NCBI GenBank assembly: GCA_021648225.1
Contig: JAKITE010000081.1
Span: forward strand, 1-12,950
Length of the DNA stretch: 12,950 nt
Source: Paracoccaceae bacterium
Lineage (GTDB): Bacteria > Pseudomonadota > Alphaproteobacteria > Rhodobacterales > Rhodobacteraceae
Direction: 5' to 3'
Position 1 is the first letter of the stretch. Each line of letters begins with the position of its first letter. This document shows positions 1 to 6,292 of the stretch, one piece after another. The notes below the pieces were generated by a model, which worked only from the letters and a program-made list of their open reading frames with translations, did no database searches and was not told the DNA's origin. The translations under genes were made by a program, and so were the position numbers.

Positions 1-347
1 GGGTGATTGTTGATCAACGTTCCGGCACCATTGTTTTGGGTGCGGATGTGCGGATTTCGCGGGTGGCGGTTAGCCAGGGCAACCTGACCTTGCGTATTCA
101 AGAGGCCCCGATCGTTATTCAACCCAATCCGTTTTCGGTTGGCGGCGCGCCGATTGTGGTGCCCAACACCACGGTTGAAATTATCGAGGGCGAAAACACC
201 CGGCTGGCTTTGGTGGAAAAAGCCGTATCGCTGCCCGAAGTGATCGAGGGGCTAAACGCGCTCGGGGTTTCGCCGCGTGATATGATTGATATTTTAAAAG
301 CGATCAAGGCAGCAGGCGCGCTGCATGCGGAATTTATTGTGCAATAG
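1..347 (+). CDS. flgI: Flagellar P-ring protein FlgI, C-terminal part (5' end outside window)
   Basis: The reading frame is open from the window edge (codons start at position 3) to a TAG stop at 345-347. It gives about the last 114 residues of FlgI, the periplasmic protein that forms the P-ring around the flagellar rod. The match rests on FlgI-typical stretches: GTIVLGADVRIS with the following SRVAVSQGNLTL, the segment PIVVPNTTVEI, and the ending LNALGVSPRDMIDILKAIKAAGALHAEFIV, which is the most conserved part of the family. The end is intact and shows no frameshift. The GTG at position 3 is an internal valine codon, not a start. A strong hairpin follows at 372-401. In related Rhodobacterales flgI ends a motB/flgE/flgK/flgL/flgI block, so those genes may lie just upstream; that is inference. 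Confidence 0.95.
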   Translation, partial: VIVDQRSGTIVLGADVRISRVAVSQGNLTLRIQEAPIVIQPNPFSVGGAPIVVPNTTVEIIEGENTRLALVEKAVSLPEVIEGLNALGVSPRDMIDILKAIKAAGALHAEFIVQ

Positions 348-371
348 TAATCAGGTATTGCAGGATGTTAG

Positions 372-401
372 GTGTTGCGCAGGGCTTGGCCCGCGCAACA
401 C
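372..401 (+). terminator. Hairpin terminator between convergent flgI and fliP
   Basis: The arms GTGTTGCGC (372-380) and GCGCAACAC (393-401) pair perfectly over 9 bp. Inside them GGGC (382-385) pairs with GCCC (389-392) around a TTG loop, with one bulged A at 381. Four T residues follow at 405-408, so it resembles a weak-tailed Rho-independent terminator for flgI. It lies between genes that converge and may also stop transcripts from fliP, although no T tract is seen on that side. Confidence 0.75.
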
Positions 402-413
402 AGGTTTTGCCAG

Positions 414-1148
414 TCAGGAATAACTGCTGACCAATGCGCCGGCAATCAGTGACCAGCCATCGGCAATAACAAAAAACGCTAACTTAAAGGGCAATGCAAC
501 AATTGCTGGCGGCACCATCATCATGCCCATCGACATCAAAACGGCGGCGATCACCAGATCAATCACCAGAAATGGCAGGAAGATCAAAAACCCGATTTCA
601 AACCCGCGCTGGATCTCGCTAAGCAAAAATGACGGAACCAAGACGCTAAGCGGTAATTGCTCATCGGGCGCAACGGTTTGAGAGGCTGATTCCAGCATCA
701 GATCAACGGTTTCTGTCTGAACACGGCCCTCCATAAACACCCTGAAGGGTGCGAGGGTGCGGTTAATGGCGGTTTGCATATCAATGGAATTTTCCAAATA
801 TGGCACCACCCCTTCGGCCCATGCCAGATTAAACACAGGCGCCATGACAAACCATGTCAAAAACAGCGCCAGGCTGACAATCATCATATTTGGCGGGGCT
901 TGCTGCACGCCGATGGCTTGGCGCATGATTGACAAAACGATAACCATAAACGGAAAACAGGTGACCATCATGGCAATGCCGGGTGCGAGGCTTAGCAGGG
1001 TTAAAATCAGGAAAAGCTGCACCGATTGCAATGATAACCCGCCATCCCCCAGATTAACCTCCAGGCTTTGCGCCAATGCGGGCGAGCTGAGCGCAAGGAT
1101 GAAAAGGCAAGCGAGGCTGGCTTTAGAAACCGTAGTTTTAGAAACCAT
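414..1148 (-). CDS. fliP: Flagellar type III export gate protein FliP
   Basis: FliP is an integral membrane protein of the export gate (with FliQ and FliR) through which flagellar subunits leave the cell. The 244-residue product starts with a cleavable signal peptide (hydrophobic ACLFILALSS, then ALAQ at about 24-27), as is usual for FliP. Family-typical segments follow: FPFMVIVLSIMRQAIG at about 65-80, QQAPPNMMI at 82-90, and GFLIFLPFLVIDLVIAAVL with MSMGMMMVPP at about 186-214. Hydrophobic stretches near 43-65, 86-106, 185-205 and 210-230 fit the family topology. I prefer the ATG at 1148 over a TTG at 1160 because it places the basic residues directly before the signal peptide core. The start overlaps the end of fliN by 11 bp, so the two are probably translationally coupled. 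It is the last gene of the fliF-fliH-fliN-fliP operon. Confidence 0.96.
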   Translation of the reverse strand: MVSKTTVSKASLACLFILALSSPALAQSLEVNLGDGGLSLQSVQLFLILTLLSLAPGIAMMVTCFPFMVIVLSIMRQAIGVQQAPPNMMIVSLALFLTWFVMAPVFNLAWAEGVVPYLENSIDMQTAINRTLAPFRVFMEGRVQTETVDLMLESASQTVAPDEQLPLSVLVPSFLLSEIQRGFEIGFLIFLPFLVIDLVIAAVLMSMGMMMVPPAIVALPFKLAFFVIADGWSLIAGALVSSYS

Positions 1149-1437
1149 CGTGCAAATCAACCACTTCGGTCAGGCGAACGCCCAGCCTATCACTGTTTTC
1201 CATCTCTTGCAGCTCGCCTTTGGCGATCAGTTTGTCGCCGATATAAATTTCCACCGGATCATCAATGCGGCTGTTGAGCGGTAAAACCGAACCCCGCCCC
1301 AGTTTTAGCAGGTCGGCAATCATGGGTTTGGCTTTGCCAACCGAAATTGTCACCTCGACCGGAACGCCAAGAAAGGCGTTGTCTTGAAGGGCGCCGTTTG
1401 GCTCGGCTATGGTTTTTTGGGTTTCTTGATCAGGCAT
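1138..1437 (-). CDS. fliN: Flagellar motor switch protein FliN
   Basis: A 99-residue protein of the C-ring, the cytoplasmic ring that switches rotation and helps dock export substrates. After a short variable N-terminus (1-22) almost the whole chain is one SpoA domain: GVPVEVTISVGKA (24-36), the LL-L-RGSVLPL stretch (43-54), DPVEIYIGDKLIAKGEL (60-76) and LGVRLTEVVDL (85-95). The length is normal for FliN and too short for FliM. The open frame extends further upstream, but the ATG at 1437 is preceded by GGAG at proper spacing and gives a normal FliN N-terminus. It overlaps the end of the upstream fliH-like gene by 8 bp and fliP by 11 bp. fliG and fliM are not in this window. Confidence 0.95.
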   Translation of the reverse strand: MPDQETQKTIAEPNGALQDNAFLGVPVEVTISVGKAKPMIADLLKLGRGSVLPLNSRIDDPVEIYIGDKLIAKGELQEMENSDRLGVRLTEVVDLHDGF

Positions 1438-2029
1438 GGTTTTCTCCGGTTTTTTGGGTTTCTTCCGGGGCAAAAAATGTTTGCACAACGCGGTCAATGG
1501 TTTGAATGATTGCGCTAATATCAAGCTGTTCAAACCCCGAACCCCAGTTGATATTTGCGGCCAGCGGGCCAAGATCAGGGTCGCCATGGACAAATACATT
1601 TGCATTGGCCGGTGACAACATTTTCTCGATGGAATCAACAGCATCCGGCGGCACATAGACATTTATTTTGGCCTCGGGCAGCTTTTCAATCAGGGTCATA
1701 ACCCGGTCGACAACCTCGGTGGCGAAACCGGCAGCGGCGCTGGCGGGCAGGCTGGTTTCAAGGATTGCGGTAATAAGGGGCCGCAAACTGGTGATCGCCG
1801 CATGGCGGGCTTCAACTTGTGAAAATCCAATGTCATTCAGCGCCTCAAGTATGGGGGCCAGACTGCGGATTTTTTCGGTTTCAAAAGCTTTGCTTGCGGC
1901 TTCGGCACCGCTTTTCACACCTTTGGAAAAGGCGATGTCCTTTTCAGATTCGAACCCTTCAAACAAAGAAATGGTTTTGCTGGGCTCCAGCGCATCATTG
2001 GTAAAAACTTCTAATTTAAGGGCACACAT
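1430..2029 (-). CDS. fliH: FliH-like flagellar export ATPase regulator
   Basis: A 199-residue soluble protein between FliF and FliN, the position of FliH, which holds the export ATPase FliI and links it to the C-ring. Sequence support is moderate. There is a charged, alanine-rich helical part (about 28-60: ESEKDIAFSKGVKSGAEAAS), a helical middle (70-115), and a C-terminal part with the FliH-like pattern KINVYVPPDAVDSIEKML (121-138) followed by VHGDPDLG and WGSGFEQLD (162-170). These match the conserved strand and acidic end of FliH/YscL proteins. The N-terminus is more divergent than in enterobacteria, as is common in alphaproteobacteria. The ATG shares one base with the fliF stop (TAATG), so translation is likely coupled. 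No ATPase motif is present, which excludes FliI. Confidence 0.8.
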   Translation of the reverse strand: MCALKLEVFTNDALEPSKTISLFEGFESEKDIAFSKGVKSGAEAASKAFETEKIRSLAPILEALNDIGFSQVEARHAAITSLRPLITAILETSLPASAAAGFATEVVDRVMTLIEKLPEAKINVYVPPDAVDSIEKMLSPANANVFVHGDPDLGPLAANINWGSGFEQLDISAIIQTIDRVVQTFFAPEETQKTGENHA

Positions 2030-3636
2030 TATACTGATACCTCATCATTTTTCTCGGGGGCTTCTATCCAGTTTTGCAATAACCGGTTGGTTTCTTCGGA
2101 ACGTTCCGAAATTGCGGTCCGCAACATTTCCACAGCGGTTGGCGGGGTTTTATTTTCAATCGCCAAAACATTGCCGGCATCAGGGCCAGAAAGCTGGGCA
2201 TTGGCGCTGTTTTCATTTGGGGCAAGCGGCGGCAGGCTGGGCTGGCTGGCCAAAAGCGGGCGTAAAACAAACATGCCAAGCGCCAGCACTACCAGTGACA
2301 AAACCGCCATTTGCACCAGCGACATGGCGTTAAGCGACAAAAATCCGGGGGTTTCATCCACCAGTGTTCCGGTAATGGCGGGCTGTGATAATTCCATGGA
2401 TTGCAGGGTTACCACATCGCCGCGCGTGGCATCAAAACCAATGGCAGATTGCACCAATTCGCGCAGGGCTATTAATTCTTGTTCGGGTCTGGGGGCCCAG
2501 ACCTGCGCCCCCGAATCGTCGGTTATCATTTGCCCGTTAACCAGCACCGCCACCGAAATGCGGCGAATTTCGCCCGGTTGGCGCACGGTTTCGCGCAGGG
2601 TTTCGGAAATTTCGTAATTAATCCGCTCGCTATTGCTGTTTTGATTGCGCGAGGATTGTCCCGCAGCGCCACCGACATCGCCATCGGGCAGGTTGCTGGC
2701 AACGGTTACTGCACCACTGGCAGAGCCATTTGAAGCATCGGTATCGCTTTGGGATTCTGATGAAATCACCACCCGGCTTTCAGGATCAATAATGCGTTCA
2801 GAAACGGTCTGGGTTTCCATATTGGCGTCGATCATCACCTCGACAATGGCATTGCCTGCGCCAACCCGTGCAGCAAGAATACGTTCTATATTACCGCGCA
2901 TTTCAGCAGCGCGGTCATCAAGACCACCCGAAGACGCAGCATTGGCCGCATCACCAGCCAAAACCACAACCCCCGATGCGGAATCAATTACCGCCACGTT
3001 TTCAGGGCTAAGCCCGTTAACCGCCGAGGCCACCATAAAACGTGCGGCTTCGGCAAAAGACGGGGCCAAACTGCCGCTGGCGGCAGACAGGGTTACCGAT
3101 GCGGTGGGGGTATTATTGCGATTGAACGGCTTGCCGGAACCCGATGCGATATGCACACGGGCCGAGGTGATTTGCGGCGATGCAACCAAGGTGCGTGCCA
3201 GCTCGCCTTCTTTGGCGCGCCAATAAGCAGCGTCAAACATTTGCGATGTGGTGCCAAACCCCGACAGGCTGTCCAGAATTTCGTATCCGGCAATGCCCGA
3301 TGCGGGCAACCCTTCGGAGGCGAGGGTAAGCCGCACTTGGTCGCGACTGTTATTATCAACATAAATGGCGTTTCCGCGCACCTCGAAGACAACGCCGCTT
3401 TGTTCAAGACTGGTGATAACCTCGCCAGCTGAGGAAGCATCAAGCCCCGCATAAAGCAATGACAGATTGGGAGAGGTCGTGACCCGCACCAACCCCAGTA
3501 ATGCGACAAAACCCGCCACCGCTGCCAAAATGAAAATTACCCGCTTTTTGGGGTCAAGACTGGTCCACATATATTTGCTCACGTTCTGTTTGGTTAAGCC
3601 GACACCATTCTGATGCCCACTGCATTTATGGAACAT
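2029..3636 (-). CDS. fliF: Flagellar MS-ring protein FliF
   Basis: FliF forms the MS-ring, the inner-membrane platform on which the rod, C-ring and export gate are built. It has a first membrane segment at about 33-52, ring-building motifs near 57-160 (SLLYAGLDASSAGEV, LTLASEGLPASG, GTTSQMFDAAYWRAKEGELARTL, VHIASGSG), the FliF C-terminal domain to about 415, a low-complexity Ser/Asn/Gly linker (290-335), a second membrane segment at about 440-460, and a cytoplasmic tail. The tail end (AVEMLRTAISERSEETNRLLQNW, 501-523) is the expected FliG-binding region. The length of 535 residues is normal. The start is uncertain: the ATG at 3636 has no visible ribosome site and adds 22 atypical residues. 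GTG at 3582 or ATG at 3570 (weak GTGAG upstream) fit the family N-terminus and the promoter geometry better. Confidence 0.96.
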   Translation of the reverse strand: MFHKCSGHQNGVGLTKQNVSKYMWTSLDPKKRVIFILAAVAGFVALLGLVRVTTSPNLSLLYAGLDASSAGEVITSLEQSGVVFEVRGNAIYVDNNSRDQVRLTLASEGLPASGIAGYEILDSLSGFGTTSQMFDAAYWRAKEGELARTLVASPQITSARVHIASGSGKPFNRNNTPTASVTLSAASGSLAPSFAEAARFMVASAVNGLSPENVAVIDSASGVVVLAGDAANAASSGGLDDRAAEMRGNIERILAARVGAGNAIVEVMIDANMETQTVSERIIDPESRVVISSESQSDTDASNGSASGAVTVASNLPDGDVGGAAGQSSRNQNSNSERINYEISETLRETVRQPGEIRRISVAVLVNGQMITDDSGAQVWAPRPEQELIALRELVQSAIGFDATRGDVVTLQSMELSQPAITGTLVDETPGFLSLNAMSLVQMAVLSLVVLALGMFVLRPLLASQPSLPPLAPNENSANAQLSGPDAGNVLAIENKTPPTAVEMLRTAISERSEETNRLLQNWIEAPEKNDEVSV

Positions 3637-3715
3637 TGCGCAAACACTTTTAACAATTGGTTAGCCAAAACCGGATTAAGTAAAGAAAGTTGAAAAAATT
3701 TGACAGGATTTGCAG
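3637..3715. promoter_or_regulatory. Divergent promoter region for fliF (left) and fliL (right)
   Basis: This AT-rich gap separates the fliF operon from the fliL-motA operon and is the only place from which both could be started. It carries a CtrA-like box (3650-3664) and, near fliL, AGGA at 3705-3708, seven bases before the ATG at 3716, which fixes the fliL start. If the box overlaps a -35 element, a plus-strand transcript would start near 3690 and a minus-strand one near 3620. The latter would exclude the ATG at 3636 as the fliF start. Promoter elements themselves are not clear enough to place. Confidence 0.6.
3650..3664. promoter_or_regulatory. CtrA-like binding box, TTAAC-N5-GTTAG
   Basis: The box reads TTAAC AATTG GTTAG, which matches the alphaproteobacterial CtrA full site TTAA-N7-TTAA (often TTAAC-N5-GTTAAC) at all but one core position, with exact spacing. 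CtrA is the response regulator that activates flagellar genes in Caulobacter, Rhodobacter capsulatus and roseobacters. Its place in the middle of a divergent flagellar promoter region supports a real role; binding is inferred. Confidence 0.6.
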
Positions 3716-4252
3716 ATGGCAGATGATCCAAAGGCAGAAGATGATGAAAAACCCAAAAAAGGCGGCAAAAAAGGCTTGTTAATAGGGGTGGTTGGCGCCC
3801 TGTTGCTGGGTGGGGGTGGTTTTTATGCTACCTATTCTGGCCTAATTTTAGGCCCAAAGGGTGATTCGGAATATGCAGATGGCGGCGGCGAATCCGGCGG
3901 GGATGGCTATGGCAAGGATGCCGGCGGCTATGCGTCTGCCAGTGATTTGCCCGATATTTATTTTATCGAAATGGAGCCTTTGATAATTTCACTAGGGGAT
4001 TCCGCCAGTGCAAAATTCCTGCGTTTTTCGGGACAACTGGATGTTGACCCTGCTTATGCGGCTGAAATCGAACTGGTGATGCCGCGCATAACCGATGCAC
4101 TAAATACCTATTTGCGCGCGGTATCCGAAGAAGAGCTGGCAAAGCCTTCTTCTTTTGATCGGCTGCGCGCGCAGATGCTGCGCCGCATTCAGGTTGTGAC
4201 CGGCCAAGGCAAGGTCAAAGACCTGTTAATTACAGAATTTATATTAGGATAA
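3716..4252 (+). CDS. fliL: Flagellar basal-body-associated protein FliL
   Basis: FliL is a single-pass inner-membrane protein that sits around the stator units and supports torque or stator stability. The 178-residue product has a charged cytoplasmic N-terminus (DDPKAEDDEKPKKGGKKG, 3-20), one membrane segment with a glycine-rich end (about 21-38), a Gly/Asp-rich linker (48-75), and the periplasmic FliL domain. The domain includes YFIEMEPLIISLGD (82-95), KFLRFSGQLDVD (100-111), ITDALNTYLRAVSEEEL (125-141) and the ending GKVKDLLITEFILG, which is the clearest family signature. The ATG at 3716 is chosen because AGGA stands at 3705-3708; a TTG two codons upstream is less likely. It opens the plus-strand operon that includes motA, which fits its role at the stator. 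Confidence 0.95.
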   Translation: MADDPKAEDDEKPKKGGKKGLLIGVVGALLLGGGGFYATYSGLILGPKGDSEYADGGGESGGDGYGKDAGGYASASDLPDIYFIEMEPLIISLGDSASAKFLRFSGQLDVDPAYAAEIELVMPRITDALNTYLRAVSEEELAKPSSFDRLRAQMLRRIQVVTGQGKVKDLLITEFILG

Positions 4253-4263
4253 GGGGAACCCAA

Positions 4264-4728
4264 ATGGCACTTATAGCAGACGGATTAATGATAGCAGCAG
4301 CCTTGGCAGCGGCATTTTATTGTTATGTTTTATCGCGCAAAATCAAGAACTTGATGCGGCTTGATACCGGGCTTGGCGGCGCGATTTCCGCTTTGTCATT
4401 ACAAGTAGATGAAATTCAGAAATCAGTTCGGGCCGCCACCAAGGCTTCGGGTGCAAGTCTGGAAGAACTGGTTGATATTACCAGCCGCGCCGAAATCGCG
4501 GCGGGCCGGTTGGAATTGCTGATGGTATCCGTGCATGAACGTGGAAAACCAGCCAAAACCGTTGATGTTCGTGGCGCGCGTGACAGGGTAGAAAAAGCTA
4601 CCGCCTCAAACGAAATCCTTACCGAGGCGCAAGAACCGTTATTGAGCGCGATCGAATCTGAAAAGAATGCAGCCACTCGTGCAGACCTGTTGAACGCGCT
4701 GCAAAAAGTCATGACTGCGGTGAAATAA
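4264..4728 (+). CDS. Small membrane-anchored coiled-coil protein of the flagellar operon, function unknown
   Basis: I do not recognise a named function for this 154-residue protein. It has one N-terminal membrane segment (about 4-22: IADGLMIAAALAAAFYCYVL) and then a basic turn (SRKIKNLMRL), so the rest is probably cytoplasmic. A long, charged, helical region follows (about 36-92), likely coiled coil, and a second helical tail (110-154). The architecture, and a comparable position after fliL in other alphaproteobacteria, recall uncharacterised proteins of the DUF6468 type; this assignment is tentative and from memory. A clear AAGGGGA ribosome site precedes the ATG. It starts 11 bases after the fliL stop, and its TAA stop shares one base with the next ATG (TAATG). 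The tight coupling with fliL, the motE-like gene and motA suggests a motor or stator role. Confidence 0.8.
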   Translation: MALIADGLMIAAALAAAFYCYVLSRKIKNLMRLDTGLGGAISALSLQVDEIQKSVRAATKASGASLEELVDITSRAEIAAGRLELLMVSVHERGKPAKTVDVRGARDRVEKATASNEILTEAQEPLLSAIESEKNAATRADLLNALQKVMTAVK

Positions 4729-5339
4729 TGGTTAAAATTTTACCGAATAAACCCTCTCCCGGGACAATTTCGCTGATTATATTTTGTTTTCTAGCATCGG
4801 TTGTGGTGCGGGTTGCGGGTTCGGCCCCGGCGCTGGCACAGGAAATGGGCGGACAGCGCAGCTATGACAATGCAGCCTTGGCCCAAGCTGGCCCAGAGCC
4901 GGATAACAATACTGAAATCTGTGAACCAATGGGGGAACCCTCGGTGCTTTTGGCGGCGCTTTCTTCGCGGCAGGATCAACTTGCAACCCGCGAGGCTTAT
5001 ATAGATGGCCGAGAACAGACCTTGAAAGTTGCCGAAGCCAGAATCGCTGAACAACTGGCGGCTTTGCGCGGTGCCGAAGAACGGCTGGCTGCAACATTGG
5101 CACAGGCGGATGATGCGGCTGAAAACGATGTGGCGCAATTAACCGAGGTGTATGAACGCATGAAACCAGCTGATGCCGCCGGCATTTTCGAAACCATGGA
5201 TATTCAGTTTGCCGCCGGTTTTTTTGCCCGGATGCGCCCGGATTCAGCCGCAAATATCATGGCTGAACTACCGTCAGAACTGGCCTATTCAATCAGTGTG
5301 GTGATGGCCGGACGAAATGCCAACGCACCCCGAGAATAA
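4728..5339 (+). CDS. MotE-like protein (signal/anchor, coiled coil, MgtE-N-like domain)
   Basis: The 203-residue protein begins with a signal peptide or anchor (hydrophobic ISLIIFCFLASVVV at about 14-27, APALAQ at 33-38). A low-complexity stretch with a single Cys at 65 (NTEICEP) follows, then a strong coiled coil (about 78-128). It ends in a compact helical domain (134-195) with the pattern YERMKPADAAGIFETMD, FAAGFFARMRPDSAANIMAEL. That domain resembles the MotE/MgtE N-terminal repeat. In rhizobia MotE is a periplasmic partner needed to fold and stabilise MotC, which acts on MotB. Similar proteins often stand next to motA or fliL in alphaproteobacteria, and this gene lies between fliL and motA. 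The family assignment is fair; the exact function here is inferred. It is followed by an 86-base gap before the motA start. Confidence 0.8.
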   Translation: MVKILPNKPSPGTISLIIFCFLASVVVRVAGSAPALAQEMGGQRSYDNAALAQAGPEPDNNTEICEPMGEPSVLLAALSSRQDQLATREAYIDGREQTLKVAEARIAEQLAALRGAEERLAATLAQADDAAENDVAQLTEVYERMKPADAAGIFETMDIQFAAGFFARMRPDSAANIMAELPSELAYSISVVMAGRNANAPRE

Positions 5340-5425
5340 TCAAAACCCTTGAGAAAATTTTAACGCTCCATGGGGCAGTATTGCACAGAAAGCTGGCCGA
5401 TTTGGCCTTTGAAAGAGGAAGCACC

Positions 5426-6292
5426 ATGGGTGGTATAATTGGCATTGTTATAATTTTTAGCATGGTGTTTGGCGGCTATATTCTGGCCGGCGGCAAGATG
5501 GATATCATCATGTATTCATTGCCTTATGAAATGATGATTATCATGGGCGCGGCGGTTGGTGCATTTTTAATTGCCAATGATATGTCGGTGGTAAAACACA
5601 CAATTAAAGACATGGGAAAGGTGTTTAAGGGCAACAAATGGAAAAAGCAGGATTATCAGGATTTGCTGTGTCTTTTGTATTCGCTGATCAGGGTGGGTCG
5701 CGAAAACCCCGTTGATCTGGAAACCCATATCGAAGAACCAGACGGTTCTGCAATTTTTGGAAAATACCCCAGAATTCAGAAAGACAAAATAGCGGTTGGG
5801 TTGATTTGTGATACCCTGCGTTCGGCCTCGATGAATTACGATGACCCGCATCAGGTCGAAGAAGTGCTGGAAAAAAGAATGGAGGAACACGCCGTTCATT
5901 CGCTGCATTCCAGCCACGCCTTACAAGTAATGGCCGACGGCCTGCCGGCATTGGGAATTGTGGCGGCGGTTTTGGGGATTATCAAAACCATGTCATCCAT
6001 TGATAAACCGCCTGCGGTTCTGGGCGGTATGATCGGCGGCGCGCTGGTGGGCACATTCCTTGGCGTGTTTTTGGCTTATGGTCTGGTTGGTCCGTTTTCC
6101 GCCAAAGTTCAGGCGGTTACCGAGGAGGACAATTATTTTTATAACCTCATTCGCGAGGTTCTGGTGGCAAATCTTTATAATCACGCCCCGAATATCTGTG
6201 TCGAGGTTGGCCGTCAGAATACTCCGGGCAGGGTGCGGCCATCGTTTAATGATCTGGAGATTATCATCAAAGAATTGAAAGCGGCGGCATGA
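5426..6292 (+). CDS. motA: Flagellar motor stator protein MotA
   Basis: MotA, with MotB, forms the proton-driven stator that turns the flagellum. The product has 288 residues, the usual length in alphaproteobacteria. Four membrane segments are visible at about 3-20, 34-50, 172-190 and 201-221. The large cytoplasmic loop between the second and third contains the expected charged region. Two functional prolines are present: P174 in DGLPALGIVAAVLG and P223 in GLVGPFSAK, matching E. coli P173 and P222. The ending with IREVLVANLYNHAPNICVEVGRQ is also typical. I chose the ATG at 5426 because AGAGGA stands at 5414-5419; the frame is open further upstream, but those residues are not MotA-like. The stop overlaps the next gene by ATGA. 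motB is not downstream, so it must lie elsewhere. Confidence 0.97.
   Translation: MGGIIGIVIIFSMVFGGYILAGGKMDIIMYSLPYEMMIIMGAAVGAFLIANDMSVVKHTIKDMGKVFKGNKWKKQDYQDLLCLLYSLIRVGRENPVDLETHIEEPDGSAIFGKYPRIQKDKIAVGLICDTLRSASMNYDDPHQVEEVLEKRMEEHAVHSLHSSHALQVMADGLPALGIVAAVLGIIKTMSSIDKPPAVLGGMIGGALVGTFLGVFLAYGLVGPFSAKVQAVTEEDNYFYNLIREVLVANLYNHAPNICVEVGRQNTPGRVRPSFNDLEIIIKELKAAA

Noticed and set aside
2087..3226. Long plus-strand open frames opposite fliF
   Set aside because: Their translations have low-complexity Ser/Ala/Arg composition and no motifs; fliF on the other strand is unambiguous.
4777..5253. A 158-codon open frame opposite the MotE-like gene
   Set aside because: The product is Pro/Arg/His-rich without recognisable motifs, and the plus-strand gene has a signal peptide, coiled coil and domain pattern. 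It is an antisense shadow.
5340..5425. A separate promoter for motA in the 86-base gap
   Set aside because: Only one TTAA half is seen, with no partner at seven bases and no clear -35/-10 pair. Read-through from the fliL side is a sufficient explanation.
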